This document shows, piece after piece, positions 1-9,589 of a DNA stretch of 64,000 nt. The stretch is from Melioribacteraceae bacterium (GTDB lineage: Bacteria; Bacteroidota; Ignavibacteria; Ignavibacteriales; Melioribacteraceae). Made by a program: the position numbers and the translations under genes. Every line of letters starts with the position of its first letter. The first letter of the stretch is position 1. The notes under the pieces are model-generated. The model saw only the letters and a list, made by a program, of their open reading frames with translations. It did no database searches and was not told where the DNA came from. The stretch covers positions 496,001 through 560,000 of the forward strand of contig CP129490.1 of assembly GCA_030584085.1 (NCBI GenBank), given 5' to 3'.

Positions 1-362
1 TTAATTAGATTTATGAAAGATGAAACTGTAGATATCACTGAATAATTATAGCTTTAGATGTAATTTTACTTTAATATGGATTCGTTGTTAATTTTTTAAA
101 CTATAGTTTGTTCATAGTAGTAAATGGATTGAATTAATATACCCCGAGGCAATTTAGCTATCCGCGTAAATAAAACAATGGCAATTCCCAAAATATAAGC
201 TTGATAAAAACAGATATAATTTTCCGAAAATAATTTTTTAAAATACTTGCTTCTAAATAATAATTCTAATAGATTAAAACAGAATAAAAATTCTGATTAT
301 TCCATCGCTTTTAGACTGTTGTTTCGATTAGATATAAATCAAATATTATTTGGGCAATTTAT
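1..362. other. AT-rich leader region upstream of the nitrate reductase operon
   Basis: Frame 1 stays open from base 1 to a TAA at 43-45 and could be the last 14 codons of a gene that begins before the window, but that is too short to judge. The rest is AT-rich noncoding DNA that should hold the promoter of the cytochrome c-nar operon. A sequence resembling an Fnr site, TAGATATAAATCAA, lies at 329-342, only 20 bases before the ATG. I see no convincing promoter, hairpin or RNA gene. Confidence 0.4.
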
Positions 363-1187
363 ATGAGAAAATTCATTCTTCTTTTTGCGGTGGTTAGTAT
401 TGTATTTTTGCATAATATCATCGCACAATCTCCCGGTGAAAAGCTATTCTTCGAGAAATGTACTGCATGCCATACTGTAGGTGAAGGAAAGAGAATAGGA
501 CCTGATTTAGCCGGTATTACAGAAAGAAGAGACACCGAATGGCTAATTAAATTTATTCAATCATCTCAGAGTCTTATTAACTCAGGTGATTCACTCGCAA
601 ATGCAGTTTACAGAGAAAACAATAAAATACTTATGCCGGATCAACCGCTTAATCGTAGTGAGACAGAAGCGGTTTTAAGTTACATCTCAATTAATAGCCC
701 TGACCCCAACGATCCAAATAAAAAATCACCCAAAGATATTTTTAACGCTTCATTAGTCTCGAATGTGGATGTAGATAAAGGGAAAAACCTATTTGAAGGC
801 AAAACTCAATTTGCAAACGGCGGGGTTCCTTGTCTTGCTTGTCATAATGTAAGTTTACCGAATGTAACCGGAGGCGGACTGTTGGCTAAGGATTTAACAA
901 AAGCTTTTTCAAGATTGAGCGCTGCCGGAGTTGACGGTATAATCAGAAATCCACCATTCCCTGCAATGACAAATTCTTATTCCCAAAAACCTCTTACCGA
1001 TGATGAAATAAAAAGCCTGCTAGCTTTTTTATACGATGCAGATAAAAAAGGTGTTAATCAATCCTTAGCGGGTGCATATGATATAAATCTATTAATTCTA
1101 TTAATCTTTGGAATAAATTTAGCTTTCCTTTTGCTGCTGATTTATTGGCGTAGAGTAAAGAAATACAGCGTTCATCCCAGTCGTTAA
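363..1187 (+). CDS. Membrane-anchored di-heme cytochrome c, NarC-like
   Basis: Exported cytochrome c that probably passes electrons in the nitrate respiratory chain. The 274-residue product starts with a signal peptide (about residues 1-22, ending near AQS). It has two CxxCH heme-c sites, at Cys33-His37 and Cys157-His161, and one C-terminal membrane helix (about 237-258) followed by a basic tail, so the heme domains should face the periplasm. It lies 25 bases before narG on the same strand. The order cytochrome c-narGHJI-narK recalls the narC-first operon described in Thermus; equivalence to NarC is inferred from gene order and heme count, not alignment. The weak GGG-containing leader makes the start plausible rather than certain, but the signal peptide fits it. 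Confidence 0.85.
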   Translation: MRKFILLFAVVSIVFLHNIIAQSPGEKLFFEKCTACHTVGEGKRIGPDLAGITERRDTEWLIKFIQSSQSLINSGDSLANAVYRENNKILMPDQPLNRSETEAVLSYISINSPDPNDPNKKSPKDIFNASLVSNVDVDKGKNLFEGKTQFANGGVPCLACHNVSLPNVTGGGLLAKDLTKAFSRLSAAGVDGIIRNPPFPAMTNSYSQKPLTDDEIKSLLAFLYDADKKGVNQSLAGAYDINLLILLIFGINLAFLLLLIYWRRVKKYSVHPSR

Positions 1188-1212
1188 TTTTTAATAAAAT
1201 ATAAGTGAATTT

Positions 1213-4200
1213 ATGAGCTGGATTAAAGACATCGTTTCTCCCGATACGAGAAAGTGGGAGGAGTTTTACCGGAATCGTTTTCAACACGATAGAATTGTAA
1301 GAAGCACTCACGGTGTTAACTGCACCGGTGGTTGCTCTTGGCAGATTCACGTTAAAGACGGTATAGTGGTTTGGGAAACACAGCAATTAGATTATCCTTT
1401 ACTCGAAAGCACCCTGCCCCCTTACGAACCGCGCGGCTGTCAACGTGGAATTTCGTTTTCGTGGTATTTGTACAGTCCGCTTAGAATTAAATATCCTCTC
1501 ATCAGAGGAGCATTGGTTGATGCCTATAGAGAGGAAAAGGAAAAAACCGGCGATCCTTTGAAAGCGTGGGAAAATTTACAGAACAACAAAGGGAAAAGGA
1601 AAGAATACCAAACAGCTCGTGGTAAAGGGGGATTCCGAAGAACTTCGTGGGATGAAGTTCTCGAAATTATTTCTGCGGCAAACATCTATACGGCTAAAAA
1701 ATACGGACCAGATAGAGTAATTGGCTTCTCGCCTATTCCCGCAATGTCGATGTTAAGTTATGCAGCCGGAAGCAGATTTCTTCAATTGTTCGGAGGAGTG
1801 AACTTAAGTTTTTATGATTGGTACTGCGATCTGCCGAATGCATCACCCGAAATTTGGGGTGAACAGACCGATGTTTGTGAAAGTGCAGACTGGTACAATT
1901 CAAAAATGATTGCCGTGATGGGCGCCAACTTGAATATGACGCGCACACCTGACTGTCACTTCTTTGCCGAATCTCGTCACAACGGCACTAAAGCAGTAGT
2001 ATTTTCACCTGATTTTAGTCAAGTAGCAAAATATGCAGATCAGTGGGTGCCTTTACACGCCGGAAGCGATGGCGCTTTTTGGATGGCGGTTACTCATGTT
2101 ATTCTAAAAGAGTTTCATCACAAAAAGAAAACAACCTACTTTATTGAATATGTTAAAAAATACACTGACTCGCCCTATCTTGTTGAATTAAAAAATGAAA
2201 ACGGAGTTTATAAACCGGATCGATTAGTTCGAGCAAATCAAATTAAAGAATACAATAATATTTCAAACGGTGATTGGAAGTTTTTGAACATTGATTCAGA
2301 GACGGGCAAGCTGGTCGTCCCGAAAGGAAGTATGGGACACAGATGGGATGAAGAAAAGGGCGGTTGGAATATGAAGTATGAAAACTCAACCGACAATTCA
2401 AAGTTTGATCCCTTACTCACTTTAATTGATAATAATGACGAAATCTTACAAGTAGAATTTGTCGAATACGGTTTGAATCAAAAACGACAACGAGGTGTAC
2501 CAGTAAAATATATTCAAACACATGATGGAAAAACAATAGCCGTAACAACAGTTTACGATTTAACCATGGCTCAATATGGTGTCAGCCGGGACTTGGAGGG
2601 CGAGTACCCGGTTGATTATTCCGATAAAGATGCTGCATACACTCCTGCTTGGCAGGAGATATTCACGGGTATTGATTCTAAAACTGTTATTAGTTATGCA
2701 AGAGAATGGGCAAACACCGCTGAGGTGACTGAAGGGAAGTGTATGATTATCATTGGTGCGGGTGTAAACCATTGGTATCATAATAACCTTATGTATCGAG
2801 CAGGAATTATGGCATTAATGTTAACCGGATGCGTAGGTAAAAACGGCGGTGGATTGAATCACTATGTTGGACAGGAAAAATTAGCTCCATCCGATTCTTG
2901 GGGCGCAATTGCTTTTGCTAAAGATTGGGTCGGTCCATGGAGGCTTCAACAAACTCCGATTTGGCATTACATTAATACATGTCAGTACCGTTATGACGGA
3001 CTTACTTCAAGATACAGCACGGGTCCGGATAACGAGCTGACGAATAAACATATGGGTGATTTGATTTTCAAATCTGTTCGTATGGGTTGGATGCCTTTCT
3101 ATCCGCAATTCAATAAAAACACATTAGAGTTAAGCAAGGAAGCTGGATCAAAAGACCCCGAAGAAATAAAGAAATTTGTTTTAGAGAAGTTAAAAAATCG
3201 AGAAATGGAATATTCAATTGCAGATCCCGATAATGAAATAAACTTCCCGCGTGTTTGGTACATCTGGCGCGGCAATGCAATATCCGGTAGTATGAAGGGA
3301 CACGAATATGCACTTAAGCATTATCTCGGAACCCACAACAATACTATCGCAAAAGACAACGAAGAGAAAACCGAAGAATTAAAATGGCACAATGTTGCAC
3401 CTGTTGGTAAGATGGATTTAGTTGTTGACTTAAACTTCAGAATGGATTCATCCGCTTTGTATTCAGATATAGTTTTACCAGCAGCTTCCTGGTATGAAAA
3501 AGATGATTTAAACAGTACCGATATGCACTCGTTCATTCATCCGCTCTCGGCAGCAATTGCGCCGGTTTGGGAATCGAAATCGGATTGGGAAATTTTTAAA
3601 GCTGTCGCACAGAAAACAAGCGAACTAGCAAAAACTCATTTCAACCAACCGCAGACCGATATAATAACAGCCCCTCTCTCTCACGATTCCGCAGATGAAA
3701 TCTCGCAGCCTGAAATGAAAGATTGGTTCACCGGCGAATGTGAAGCTGTCCCTGGTAAAACAATGCATAAGATTGCTGTTGTTGAAAGAGATTACACAAA
3801 AATTTACGATAAATTTATTTCCCTTGGTGATAATATTAAAAAATCGGGTCTCGGTGCTCACGGCAATCATTATCAGTGCGAAGACTTTTATAATGATATG
3901 TTAACATCTAACCATTTCCCGAAAGAGAAAATTGATGGAAAAGTCTATCCTTCATTGAAAGAGGCAATTTCAGCGGCAAACGCTGTGCTTCATCTTTCTT
4001 CACTAACAAACGGCGAGTTAACTAAACGTGCATATGATTTTATGGAAGAAAAATCCGGATTAGTTTTATCTGATTTAGCTGAAGGAAGTAAAGATGTAAG
4101 AATGGATTTTAAAGACCTTCAGGCTCAGCCCAGAAGATATAATACTTCACCTGTTTGGTCCGGTTTAATGAATAATGGAAGAGCTTATTCAGCGTTTACT

Positions 4201-4821
4201 TATAATGTTGAAAGATTAGTACCGTGGAGAACATTAACCGGCAGGCAGCATTTCTACCTCGATCACGAAATGTATATCAAATTTGGAGAACATCTTCCTA
4301 CGTATAAACCATCACCAAGACCGGAAGTATTCGGCGACTTAAAAGAAACTTTAAAAAACAAAGATGCGAAAGCGCTCAATTGTCTAACTCCTCACGGTAA
4401 ATGGCATATTCATTCAACCTATATGGATAATTTAAGAATGCTCACTCTTTCAAGGGGATGCGAACCATGCTGGTTGAGCGAAGAGGATGCCGATGAATTA
4501 GGAATACGAGATAATGATTGGGTTGAAGTTTATAATGATAACGGAGTTTATTGTACGCGAGCTGTAGTCAGTAGTAGGATACCTAAAGGTGTATGCATTG
4601 TTTATCATACCGTTGAAAGGACAATTACAATCCCAAAATCGCCGGAAAGAGGAAATAAAAGAGCCGGTGGAAATAACAGTGTTACACGTACTCACTTGAA
4701 ACCGAATCTGCTTGCAGGCGGTTACGGTCAGTTTTCGTATCACTTTAATTATTGGGGACCGACTGCACCCAACCGTGATACGCACGTTGTAGTTAAGAAG
4801 ATGAGTAAGGTTGTGTTTTAG
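1213..4821 (+). CDS. narG: Respiratory nitrate reductase alpha subunit NarG
   Basis: Catalytic molybdenum subunit that reduces nitrate to nitrite. The 1202-residue length is close to the ~1250 of enterobacterial NarG. The N-terminal Fe-S site has the NarG pattern His33-x3-Cys37-x3-Cys41 with a fourth cysteine at residue 76 (RGCQRG). The YDWYCDLP...WGEQTDV segment that follows surrounds the Asp ligand of Mo in characterised NarG. The molybdopterin-binding and C-terminal domains run through to the end without interruption. There is no twin-arginine signal peptide; the N terminus begins directly with a NarG-like [16 protein letters not shown] segment. That suggests a cytoplasmic active site as in E. 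coli, although the leader is shorter. Next comes narH, after a 129-base gap holding a palindromic element. Confidence 0.97.
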   Translation: MSWIKDIVSPDTRKWEEFYRNRFQHDRIVRSTHGVNCTGGCSWQIHVKDGIVVWETQQLDYPLLESTLPPYEPRGCQRGISFSWYLYSPLRIKYPLIRGALVDAYREEKEKTGDPLKAWENLQNNKGKRKEYQTARGKGGFRRTSWDEVLEIISAANIYTAKKYGPDRVIGFSPIPAMSMLSYAAGSRFLQLFGGVNLSFYDWYCDLPNASPEIWGEQTDVCESADWYNSKMIAVMGANLNMTRTPDCHFFAESRHNGTKAVVFSPDFSQVAKYADQWVPLHAGSDGAFWMAVTHVILKEFHHKKKTTYFIEYVKKYTDSPYLVELKNENGVYKPDRLVRANQIKEYNNISNGDWKFLNIDSETGKLVVPKGSMGHRWDEEKGGWNMKYENSTDNSKFDPLLTLIDNNDEILQVEFVEYGLNQKRQRGVPVKYIQTHDGKTIAVTTVYDLTMAQYGVSRDLEGEYPVDYSDKDAAYTPAWQEIFTGIDSKTVISYAREWANTAEVTEGKCMIIIGAGVNHWYHNNLMYRAGIMALMLTGCVGKNGGGLNHYVGQEKLAPSDSWGAIAFAKDWVGPWRLQQTPIWHYINTCQYRYDGLTSRYSTGPDNELTNKHMGDLIFKSVRMGWMPFYPQFNKNTLELSKEAGSKDPEEIKKFVLEKLKNREMEYSIADPDNEINFPRVWYIWRGNAISGSMKGHEYALKHYLGTHNNTIAKDNEEKTEELKWHNVAPVGKMDLVVDLNFRMDSSALYSDIVLPAASWYEKDDLNSTDMHSFIHPLSAAIAPVWESKSDWEIFKAVAQKTSELAKTHFNQPQTDIITAPLSHDSADEISQPEMKDWFTGECEAVPGKTMHKIAVVERDYTKIYDKFISLGDNIKKSGLGAHGNHYQCEDFYNDMLTSNHFPKEKIDGKVYPSLKEAISAANAVLHLSSLTNGELTKRAYDFMEEKSGLVLSDLAEGSKDVRMDFKDLQAQPRRYNTSPVWSGLMNNGRAYSAFTYNVERLVPWRTLTGRQHFYLDHEMYIKFGEHLPTYKPSPRPEVFGDLKETLKNKDAKALNCLTPHGKWHIHSTYMDNLRMLTLSRGCEPCWLSEEDADELGIRDNDWVEVYNDNGVYCTRAVVSSRIPKGVCIVYHTVERTITIPKSPERGNKRAGGNNSVTRTHLKPNLLAGGYGQFSYHFNYWGPTAPNRDTHVVVKKMSKVVF

Positions 4822-4853
4822 TTATACAAAATATTTAAGAGAAGACAACTTAA

Positions 4854-4893
4854 CCCCCTTTATTTGCCGCTTCTCTTTGTAAGAGAAGGGGGG
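4854..4893. repeat. Palindromic extragenic element between narG and narH
   Basis: An 8-bp perfect inverted repeat, CTTCTCTT/AAGAGAAG (4870-4877 and 4881-4888), has a 3-base loop and is flanked by a C5 run (4854-4858) and a G6 run (4888-4893), so a longer imperfect hairpin can form. The C-run/palindrome/G-run form resembles short dispersed extragenic repeats common in bacterial genomes. It lies inside the nar operon without a T tract, so it is more likely a repeat or mRNA-stability element than a terminator. It also falls in the stretch where an upstream TTG would wrongly extend narH. Confidence 0.5.
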
Positions 4894-4950
4894 TACAGGG
4901 ATGAGTTTTGTAAATGTAATTATTCAATAATAATAGATAAAATAAAAACT

Positions 4951-6504
4951 ATGGACGTACGCTCACAAATAGCAATGGTATTTCATCTCGATAAATGTAT
5001 CGGGTGCCACACTTGTTCAATAGCTTGTAAAAATATTTGGACTGACAGAAAAGGTGCCGAATATATGTGGTGGAATAACGTTGAAACAAAACCCGGAACC
5101 GGCTATCCCACTAAATGGGAAGATCAGGAAATTTACAAAGGTGGCTGGAAGAAAAACGGTCAAAGTAAAATTTCATTGAAAGGTTCTGGAAAATTCAAAG
5201 GACTGCTGAATATATTTCACAATCCATACTTGCCGGTGCTTGATGATTATTATGAACCGTGGTCTTATAAATATCTTAATTTGATTGAATCACCCGCGGG
5301 AGATGATCAACCGACTGCAAGACCTGTTTCGCTTGTAACCGGAAAACCAATTGATATTAAAGGCGGACCGAATTGGGATGACGATCTGAGCGGTACGCCC
5401 GAATATGCACGCCGCGATCCTAATCTAAAAAATCTTAGTAAAGCCGAGCAGGAAGCAATGTTTCAATTGGGAAAGATGGCGATGTTCTATCTACCGAGAA
5501 TTTGCAACCATTGTTTGAATCCTGCTTGTGTTGCTTCGTGTCCCTCTGGTGCAATTTATAAAAGAGGCGAAGACGGGGTTGTGCTAATAAACCAGAAAGT
5601 CTGCCGTGCATGGAGAATGTGCGTTTCTGCTTGTCCGTATAAAAAATCATATTACAATTGGAACACCGGTAAATCGGAAAAATGTATTTTATGTTATCCC
5701 CGTTTGGAAGCCGGGCATGCGCCGGCTTGTATGCATTCGTGCGTCGGAAGAATCCGTTATCTCGGAGTTCTGCTTTACGATGCCGATAAAATTGAAGAAG
5801 CTGCGGCGGTACCGGAATCTTTATTGATCGATGCACAGCTCGATTTAATTTTAGATCCATTTGATAATGATGTGATTGAAAACGCAAAGAAAAACGGTGT
5901 TGCTGATTCAACAATTAAAGCGGCTCAGACCTCACCGGTTTATAAGTTTGTAAAAGAATGGGGACTGGCCCTTCCACTTCACGCCGAATATCGAACATTG
6001 CCGATGCTTTTCTATGTCCCCCCGATGTTGCCTGTTATGGCATCTCTTGGTACAACCGATGATAGCGAACAAGGAGCAAAACTCGATCCGATTGCAAAGT
6101 TTTGGAATAAGAATCACCGGTACGATACAACTTCAAAGACAATTATGCAGACAGTTGAACAGGCTCGCTTCCCGATTAAATATATGGCTAATCTTTTCGG
6201 AACCGGCAGCGAAGAAAAGTTAATCGAAGTACTCAAAAAACAGCTTGCAGTAAGAGTCCATAGGAGACACGTAACAGTTGGTGACGTGGATGCCGGTTTA
6301 ACAAATGATACTTTGAACGAAGTAAAATTAACCGCGGAAATTGCAGATGATATTTATCGTTTAACTTCGCTTGCCAAGTTTGATGATAGATTTAATATTC
6401 CTCCGGCACACAGAGAGCAGGCGATCGAAATGATGGATTTTACCGGCGATACAAAAGGTTCAACAGGATTTGGTTTCAAAGAGACACCTCAGAGAGGATT
6501 ATAG
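4951..6504 (+). CDS. narH: Respiratory nitrate reductase beta subunit NarH
   Basis: Iron-sulfur subunit carrying electrons from NarI to NarG. The 517-residue product starts MDVRSQIAMVFHLDKC, matching the family N terminus. The frame stays open upstream to a TTG at 4864, but those 29 codons run through the palindromic repeat and are unlike NarH, so ATG 4951 is preferred. Four ferredoxin-type clusters are visible: CIGCHTCSIAC near the start, CNHCLNPAC...CP, CRAWRMC...CP and CILCYP...CMHSC. In the CRAWRMC motif a tryptophan replaces one cysteine, the hallmark of the [3Fe-4S] cluster in NarH. The stop codon abuts narJ with no gap. Confidence 0.96.
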   Translation: MDVRSQIAMVFHLDKCIGCHTCSIACKNIWTDRKGAEYMWWNNVETKPGTGYPTKWEDQEIYKGGWKKNGQSKISLKGSGKFKGLLNIFHNPYLPVLDDYYEPWSYKYLNLIESPAGDDQPTARPVSLVTGKPIDIKGGPNWDDDLSGTPEYARRDPNLKNLSKAEQEAMFQLGKMAMFYLPRICNHCLNPACVASCPSGAIYKRGEDGVVLINQKVCRAWRMCVSACPYKKSYYNWNTGKSEKCILCYPRLEAGHAPACMHSCVGRIRYLGVLLYDADKIEEAAAVPESLLIDAQLDLILDPFDNDVIENAKKNGVADSTIKAAQTSPVYKFVKEWGLALPLHAEYRTLPMLFYVPPMLPVMASLGTTDDSEQGAKLDPIAKFWNKNHRYDTTSKTIMQTVEQARFPIKYMANLFGTGSEEKLIEVLKKQLAVRVHRRHVTVGDVDAGLTNDTLNEVKLTAEIADDIYRLTSLAKFDDRFNIPPAHREQAIEMMDFTGDTKGSTGFGFKETPQRGL

Positions 6505-7179
6505 ATGTTAAACATGATAGATCTCTACAAAGGCTATGAAATTTATTCGGATGTGTTCGCCTATCCAAGTGATTCGTTAAAAAATAAAATTGAAATCGTA
6601 CAGCAGTATTTGGATGCAAATTATCCCGAAGCGGCAAAATTGTTTAATGACTTTACCAAGTTTGCAAAAATTGCGGATCCAAAATCGTGGGAAGAAATCT
6701 ATACACGTTCATTCGATGTTCAGGCATTAACAACACTTGATCTCGGTTACGTTCTTTTCGGTGATGATTATAAAAGAGGCGAATTGCTTGTTAATCTTAA
6801 CAACGAACATAAGAAAGCAGGCAATGTTTGTGGGAATGAATTGAGCGATCATCTTCCAAATGTTTTAAGATTACTTGCAAAATTAGAAGACGAACAATTG
6901 CTTGCTGATCTAATCTCATTAATTTTATATCCGGCATTAAGAAAAATCGAATCCGAGTTTGATTCAAAACATATTGAAAAGAAGAGTAAAGTATATCACA
7001 AACATCATAGGACGATAATAGAGAGGCATGAATCTTACGGGTTAATATACCGCCGAACTATTCAAACATTGCTGGTTATGCTCGAAGAAGATTTTTCGGA
7101 GATTACCGGAATCCCGGTCAACGACAAAAGTTTTTCGAATCAAATCACAAAAGAATTGGAAATAGAAAAATTAGGATAA
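6505..7179 (+). CDS. narJ: Nitrate reductase assembly chaperone NarJ
   Basis: Cytoplasmic chaperone (224 residues, TorD/NarJ-type all-helical) that binds apo-NarG during molybdenum-cofactor insertion and is not part of the mature enzyme. The N terminus (YKGYEIYSDVFAYPSDSLKNKI) and the central LDLGYVLFGDDYKRGELL segment are typical: the LxxxYxxLFxxxRGxxLL motif appears in slightly altered form. The ATG follows the narH stop codon immediately, and the stop lies six bases before narI, so translation is probably coupled. No odd features were seen. The call rests on this sequence pattern plus its position between narH and narI. Confidence 0.93.
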   Translation: MLNMIDLYKGYEIYSDVFAYPSDSLKNKIEIVQQYLDANYPEAAKLFNDFTKFAKIADPKSWEEIYTRSFDVQALTTLDLGYVLFGDDYKRGELLVNLNNEHKKAGNVCGNELSDHLPNVLRLLAKLEDEQLLADLISLILYPALRKIESEFDSKHIEKKSKVYHKHHRTIIERHESYGLIYRRTIQTLLVMLEEDFSEITGIPVNDKSFSNQITKELEIEKLG

Positions 7180-7185
7180 ACTAAA

Positions 7186-7914
7186 ATGACTCCCTTCAAT
7201 GTAATTTTTTTTATCGCTCTGCCTTATGCCGCTTTGTTGATGTTTTTTGTCGGAACGATTTATAGGTATAAGGCTACGAAGTTTAAATTTTCTTCCTTGT
7301 CGTCTCAATTTTTAGAAACAAGGAAGCTTTACTGGGGTTCGGTTCCGTTTCATTGGGGAATATTATTTTTGGCTTTTGGACACTTAATTGCTTTTCTTTT
7401 CCCAAGTTCAATTTTAGCTTGGAATCAACAACCAATAAGATTGATCATTCTTGAAGTAAGTGCATTTGTCGGCGGTGTAGTTACGTTACTGGGACTGATC
7501 AATTTATTCTATCGACGGATAACAGATGCACGTTTGAGAAAAGTTACAAGTTTAATAGACATTCTTTTAGAAGCATTATTAGTCACCGAAATATTCTTGG
7601 GACTTTGGGTTGCCTTCGGGTTCAGATGGGGATCATCCTGGTTCGCAACTGTTCTTTCGCCTTACTTAAAATCAATTTTCACATTTAGCCCGAACATCGA
7701 TGCAGTTGTTATGCTTCCATTCATCATTCAACTACACATAATTCTCGCATTCGTAATATTTCTAATAATTCCGTTTACCCGGCTTGTACATTTACTCGTC
7801 TATCCGCTTAGTTATTTATGGCGACCTTATCAAAAAGTTATTTGGTATTGGGATAGAAAACAGATCCGAAATCCCCATACGAAATGGAATATACATAAAC
7901 CGAAAAATAATTAG
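7186..7914 (+). CDS. narI: Respiratory nitrate reductase gamma subunit NarI
   Basis: Membrane cytochrome b subunit that oxidises quinol and anchors NarGH. The 242-residue protein has five predicted membrane helices. The histidines His56 and His66 (PFHWGILFLAFGH) fall at the same numbers as the E. coli heme ligands, and His184 and His202 have the same 18-residue spacing as the second ligand pair, so both hemes b are expected. The C-terminal RPYQKVIW segment is also NarI-like. It ends the structural nar block. A 114-base gap with no evident terminator separates it from narK, so narK may be co-transcribed. Confidence 0.96.
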   Translation: MTPFNVIFFIALPYAALLMFFVGTIYRYKATKFKFSSLSSQFLETRKLYWGSVPFHWGILFLAFGHLIAFLFPSSILAWNQQPIRLIILEVSAFVGGVVTLLGLINLFYRRITDARLRKVTSLIDILLEALLVTEIFLGLWVAFGFRWGSSWFATVLSPYLKSIFTFSPNIDAVVMLPFIIQLHIILAFVIFLIIPFTRLVHLLVYPLSYLWRPYQKVIWYWDRKQIRNPHTKWNIHKPKNN

Positions 7915-8028
7915 ACGAAAGAACTATATAAGACAGATATTTCGTTTATACAACTTGATAAGTTAATTACTTGTCGGATTATACCGATAATCGTAACAAA
8001 TGAATAATAATCACGGAATAAGAGAAGT

Positions 8029-9519
8029 ATGGTAGAAAAAGCAACCGGTAAATCATACCAAATATTGTTTATGAATACGTTTGCATTTACAATCTGTTTT
8101 GCGGCGTGGACAATAAACGGTGTTTTGGTAACATTTCTTGTAGATACCGGAACATTTAATTGGAGCAGTGTAGAAGTCGGCTGGCTTCTCGGTATTCCGA
8201 TCCTATCGGGTTCAATTTTCAGATTCCCAATCGGGATGTTAACCGATAAATTCGGCGGAAAAATTGTTTTCAGTACAATATTATTCTTCTGCAGTATACC
8301 TTTGTTTTTATTAGCCTATGCAAACAGCTTTACAATATTTGCTCTGCTTAGTTTTCTTTTTGGGTTAACCGGAGCAAGCTTTGCAAGCGGTATAGCATTT
8401 ACTTCACTTTGGTTTCCAAAGAGCAAGCAGGGAACAGCTCTTGGGATATTTGGAGTGGGTACTGCCGGTACCGCTTTAACTGCGCTTATTGCTCCAAGTC
8501 TTTTAGATTTTCTGACGGATAACGGTGCGCACGTAGAAGGTTGGAGAATTCTACCTCAAATATATGCGACAGTCTTAATTCTGATGGGAATCCTTTTCAT
8601 TTTTTTTACAAAGAACAAGCTGCCCGAAAAAACAAAATCTTTTAAGGAATTATTCCATCCTTTAAAAAATATACGTCTTTGGAGATTCGGCTTATATTAT
8701 TTCCTTGTATTCGGTTGTTTTGTAGCTTTTTCTCAATGGCTGGTACCTTATTATGTAAACGCTTATTATCTTTCCTTAGTTACCGCCGGGTTTTTAACAT
8801 CATTATTCAGTATGCCGGCTGGTTTATTTCGTGCACTCGGCGGATGGCTTGCGGATAAATTCGGCGCAAGAAGAGTTATGTACGGTGTTTTCAGCGCTTC
8901 AATTATTTTGTCGTTTCTTTTAATCTTTCCCAGAATGGAAATTTATTCACCCGGTTACGGGGTAACGGCAAACCAGAGTGGAGAAATAACGGATGTAAAT
9001 GAAAATTATATCGAAATCGAAGGAGAAAGGCTGGAACTGACTCCAAAAGATGCAGAGTCATATCATGAAGATAAAAACATGCTGGTTTTGCCCAGAATTG
9101 AAGCTTGGCACGAACCTGTTGTTTCAACCGGCGAAGAAGTAAAAAGAAAGGAACTAGTAGCAAGAGGAGTAACAAGAATATTTTTCCAGGCAAATGTATG
9201 GATATTTTCGGGATTGGTTTTTCTGATCGGTGTTGCCTGGGGTATCGGGATGGGCGGTGTGTATAAATTTATTCCCGAATATTTTCCTAACGAAGTCGGG
9301 GTAGTCGGCGGTGCAGTAGGTGTTCTCGGCGGTCTTGGCGGATTTTTCTTCCCTATCGTTTTCGGTTATGCATTAAGTTTTACAGGGATATGGACTTCAA
9401 GCTGGTTTTTAATGCTCTTGCTTTCTTTAATATGTTTTGCTTGGTTCCACTCGGTTGTTACAAAAATGCTTAATAGTAAATCACCGGAACTTATCAGCAA
9501 GTTTGAATCAGCGGGTTAA
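8029..9519 (+). CDS. narK: NarK-type nitrate/nitrite transporter with an extra loop domain
   Basis: Major-facilitator nitrate/nitrite transporter of the NNP family (496 residues, ~12 TM). Substrate-site arginines are expected in FRFPIGMLTDKFGG and its repeat counterpart LFRALGGWLADKFGARR. The nitrate-signature glycine-rich segments are FGLTGASFASGIAFTSLWF and GVLGGLGGFFFPIVFG. Unusual is a soluble insertion of about 88 residues (roughly 300-388) in the second half. It is rich in short hydrophobic strands and has a V-x3-G-x2-V...L-x2-G-V pattern reminiscent of lipoyl-like folds. Most NarK proteins have only a short loop there. The context supports nitrate import or nitrite export for the adjacent reductase. 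Confidence 0.9.
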   Translation: MVEKATGKSYQILFMNTFAFTICFAAWTINGVLVTFLVDTGTFNWSSVEVGWLLGIPILSGSIFRFPIGMLTDKFGGKIVFSTILFFCSIPLFLLAYANSFTIFALLSFLFGLTGASFASGIAFTSLWFPKSKQGTALGIFGVGTAGTALTALIAPSLLDFLTDNGAHVEGWRILPQIYATVLILMGILFIFFTKNKLPEKTKSFKELFHPLKNIRLWRFGLYYFLVFGCFVAFSQWLVPYYVNAYYLSLVTAGFLTSLFSMPAGLFRALGGWLADKFGARRVMYGVFSASIILSFLLIFPRMEIYSPGYGVTANQSGEITDVNENYIEIEGERLELTPKDAESYHEDKNMLVLPRIEAWHEPVVSTGEEVKRKELVARGVTRIFFQANVWIFSGLVFLIGVAWGIGMGGVYKFIPEYFPNEVGVVGGAVGVLGGLGGFFFPIVFGYALSFTGIWTSSWFLMLLLSLICFAWFHSVVTKMLNSKSPELISKFESAG

Positions 9520-9589
9520 CGTTTGATTGTTCTTTGAAATTATGTTCGGTTACTTTAAGAAATGAGATGGTGGATAAAGTAGACCGGTT

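Noticed and set aside
329-342. TAGATATAAATCAA resembles an Fnr site before the cytochrome c gene
   Set aside because: It ends 20 bases before the ATG and no -10 element lies 29.5 bp beyond its centre, so activation geometry fails; it also differs from the CTGACTTAAGTCAA form.
4864-4950. TTG-based N-terminal extension of narH
   Set aside because: The 29 extra codons run through the palindromic repeat and do not match the NarH family start.
5435-5914. Minus-strand 159-codon frame opposite narH
   Set aside because: It is the complement of conserved cysteine-rich NarH sequence, with no signal of its own.
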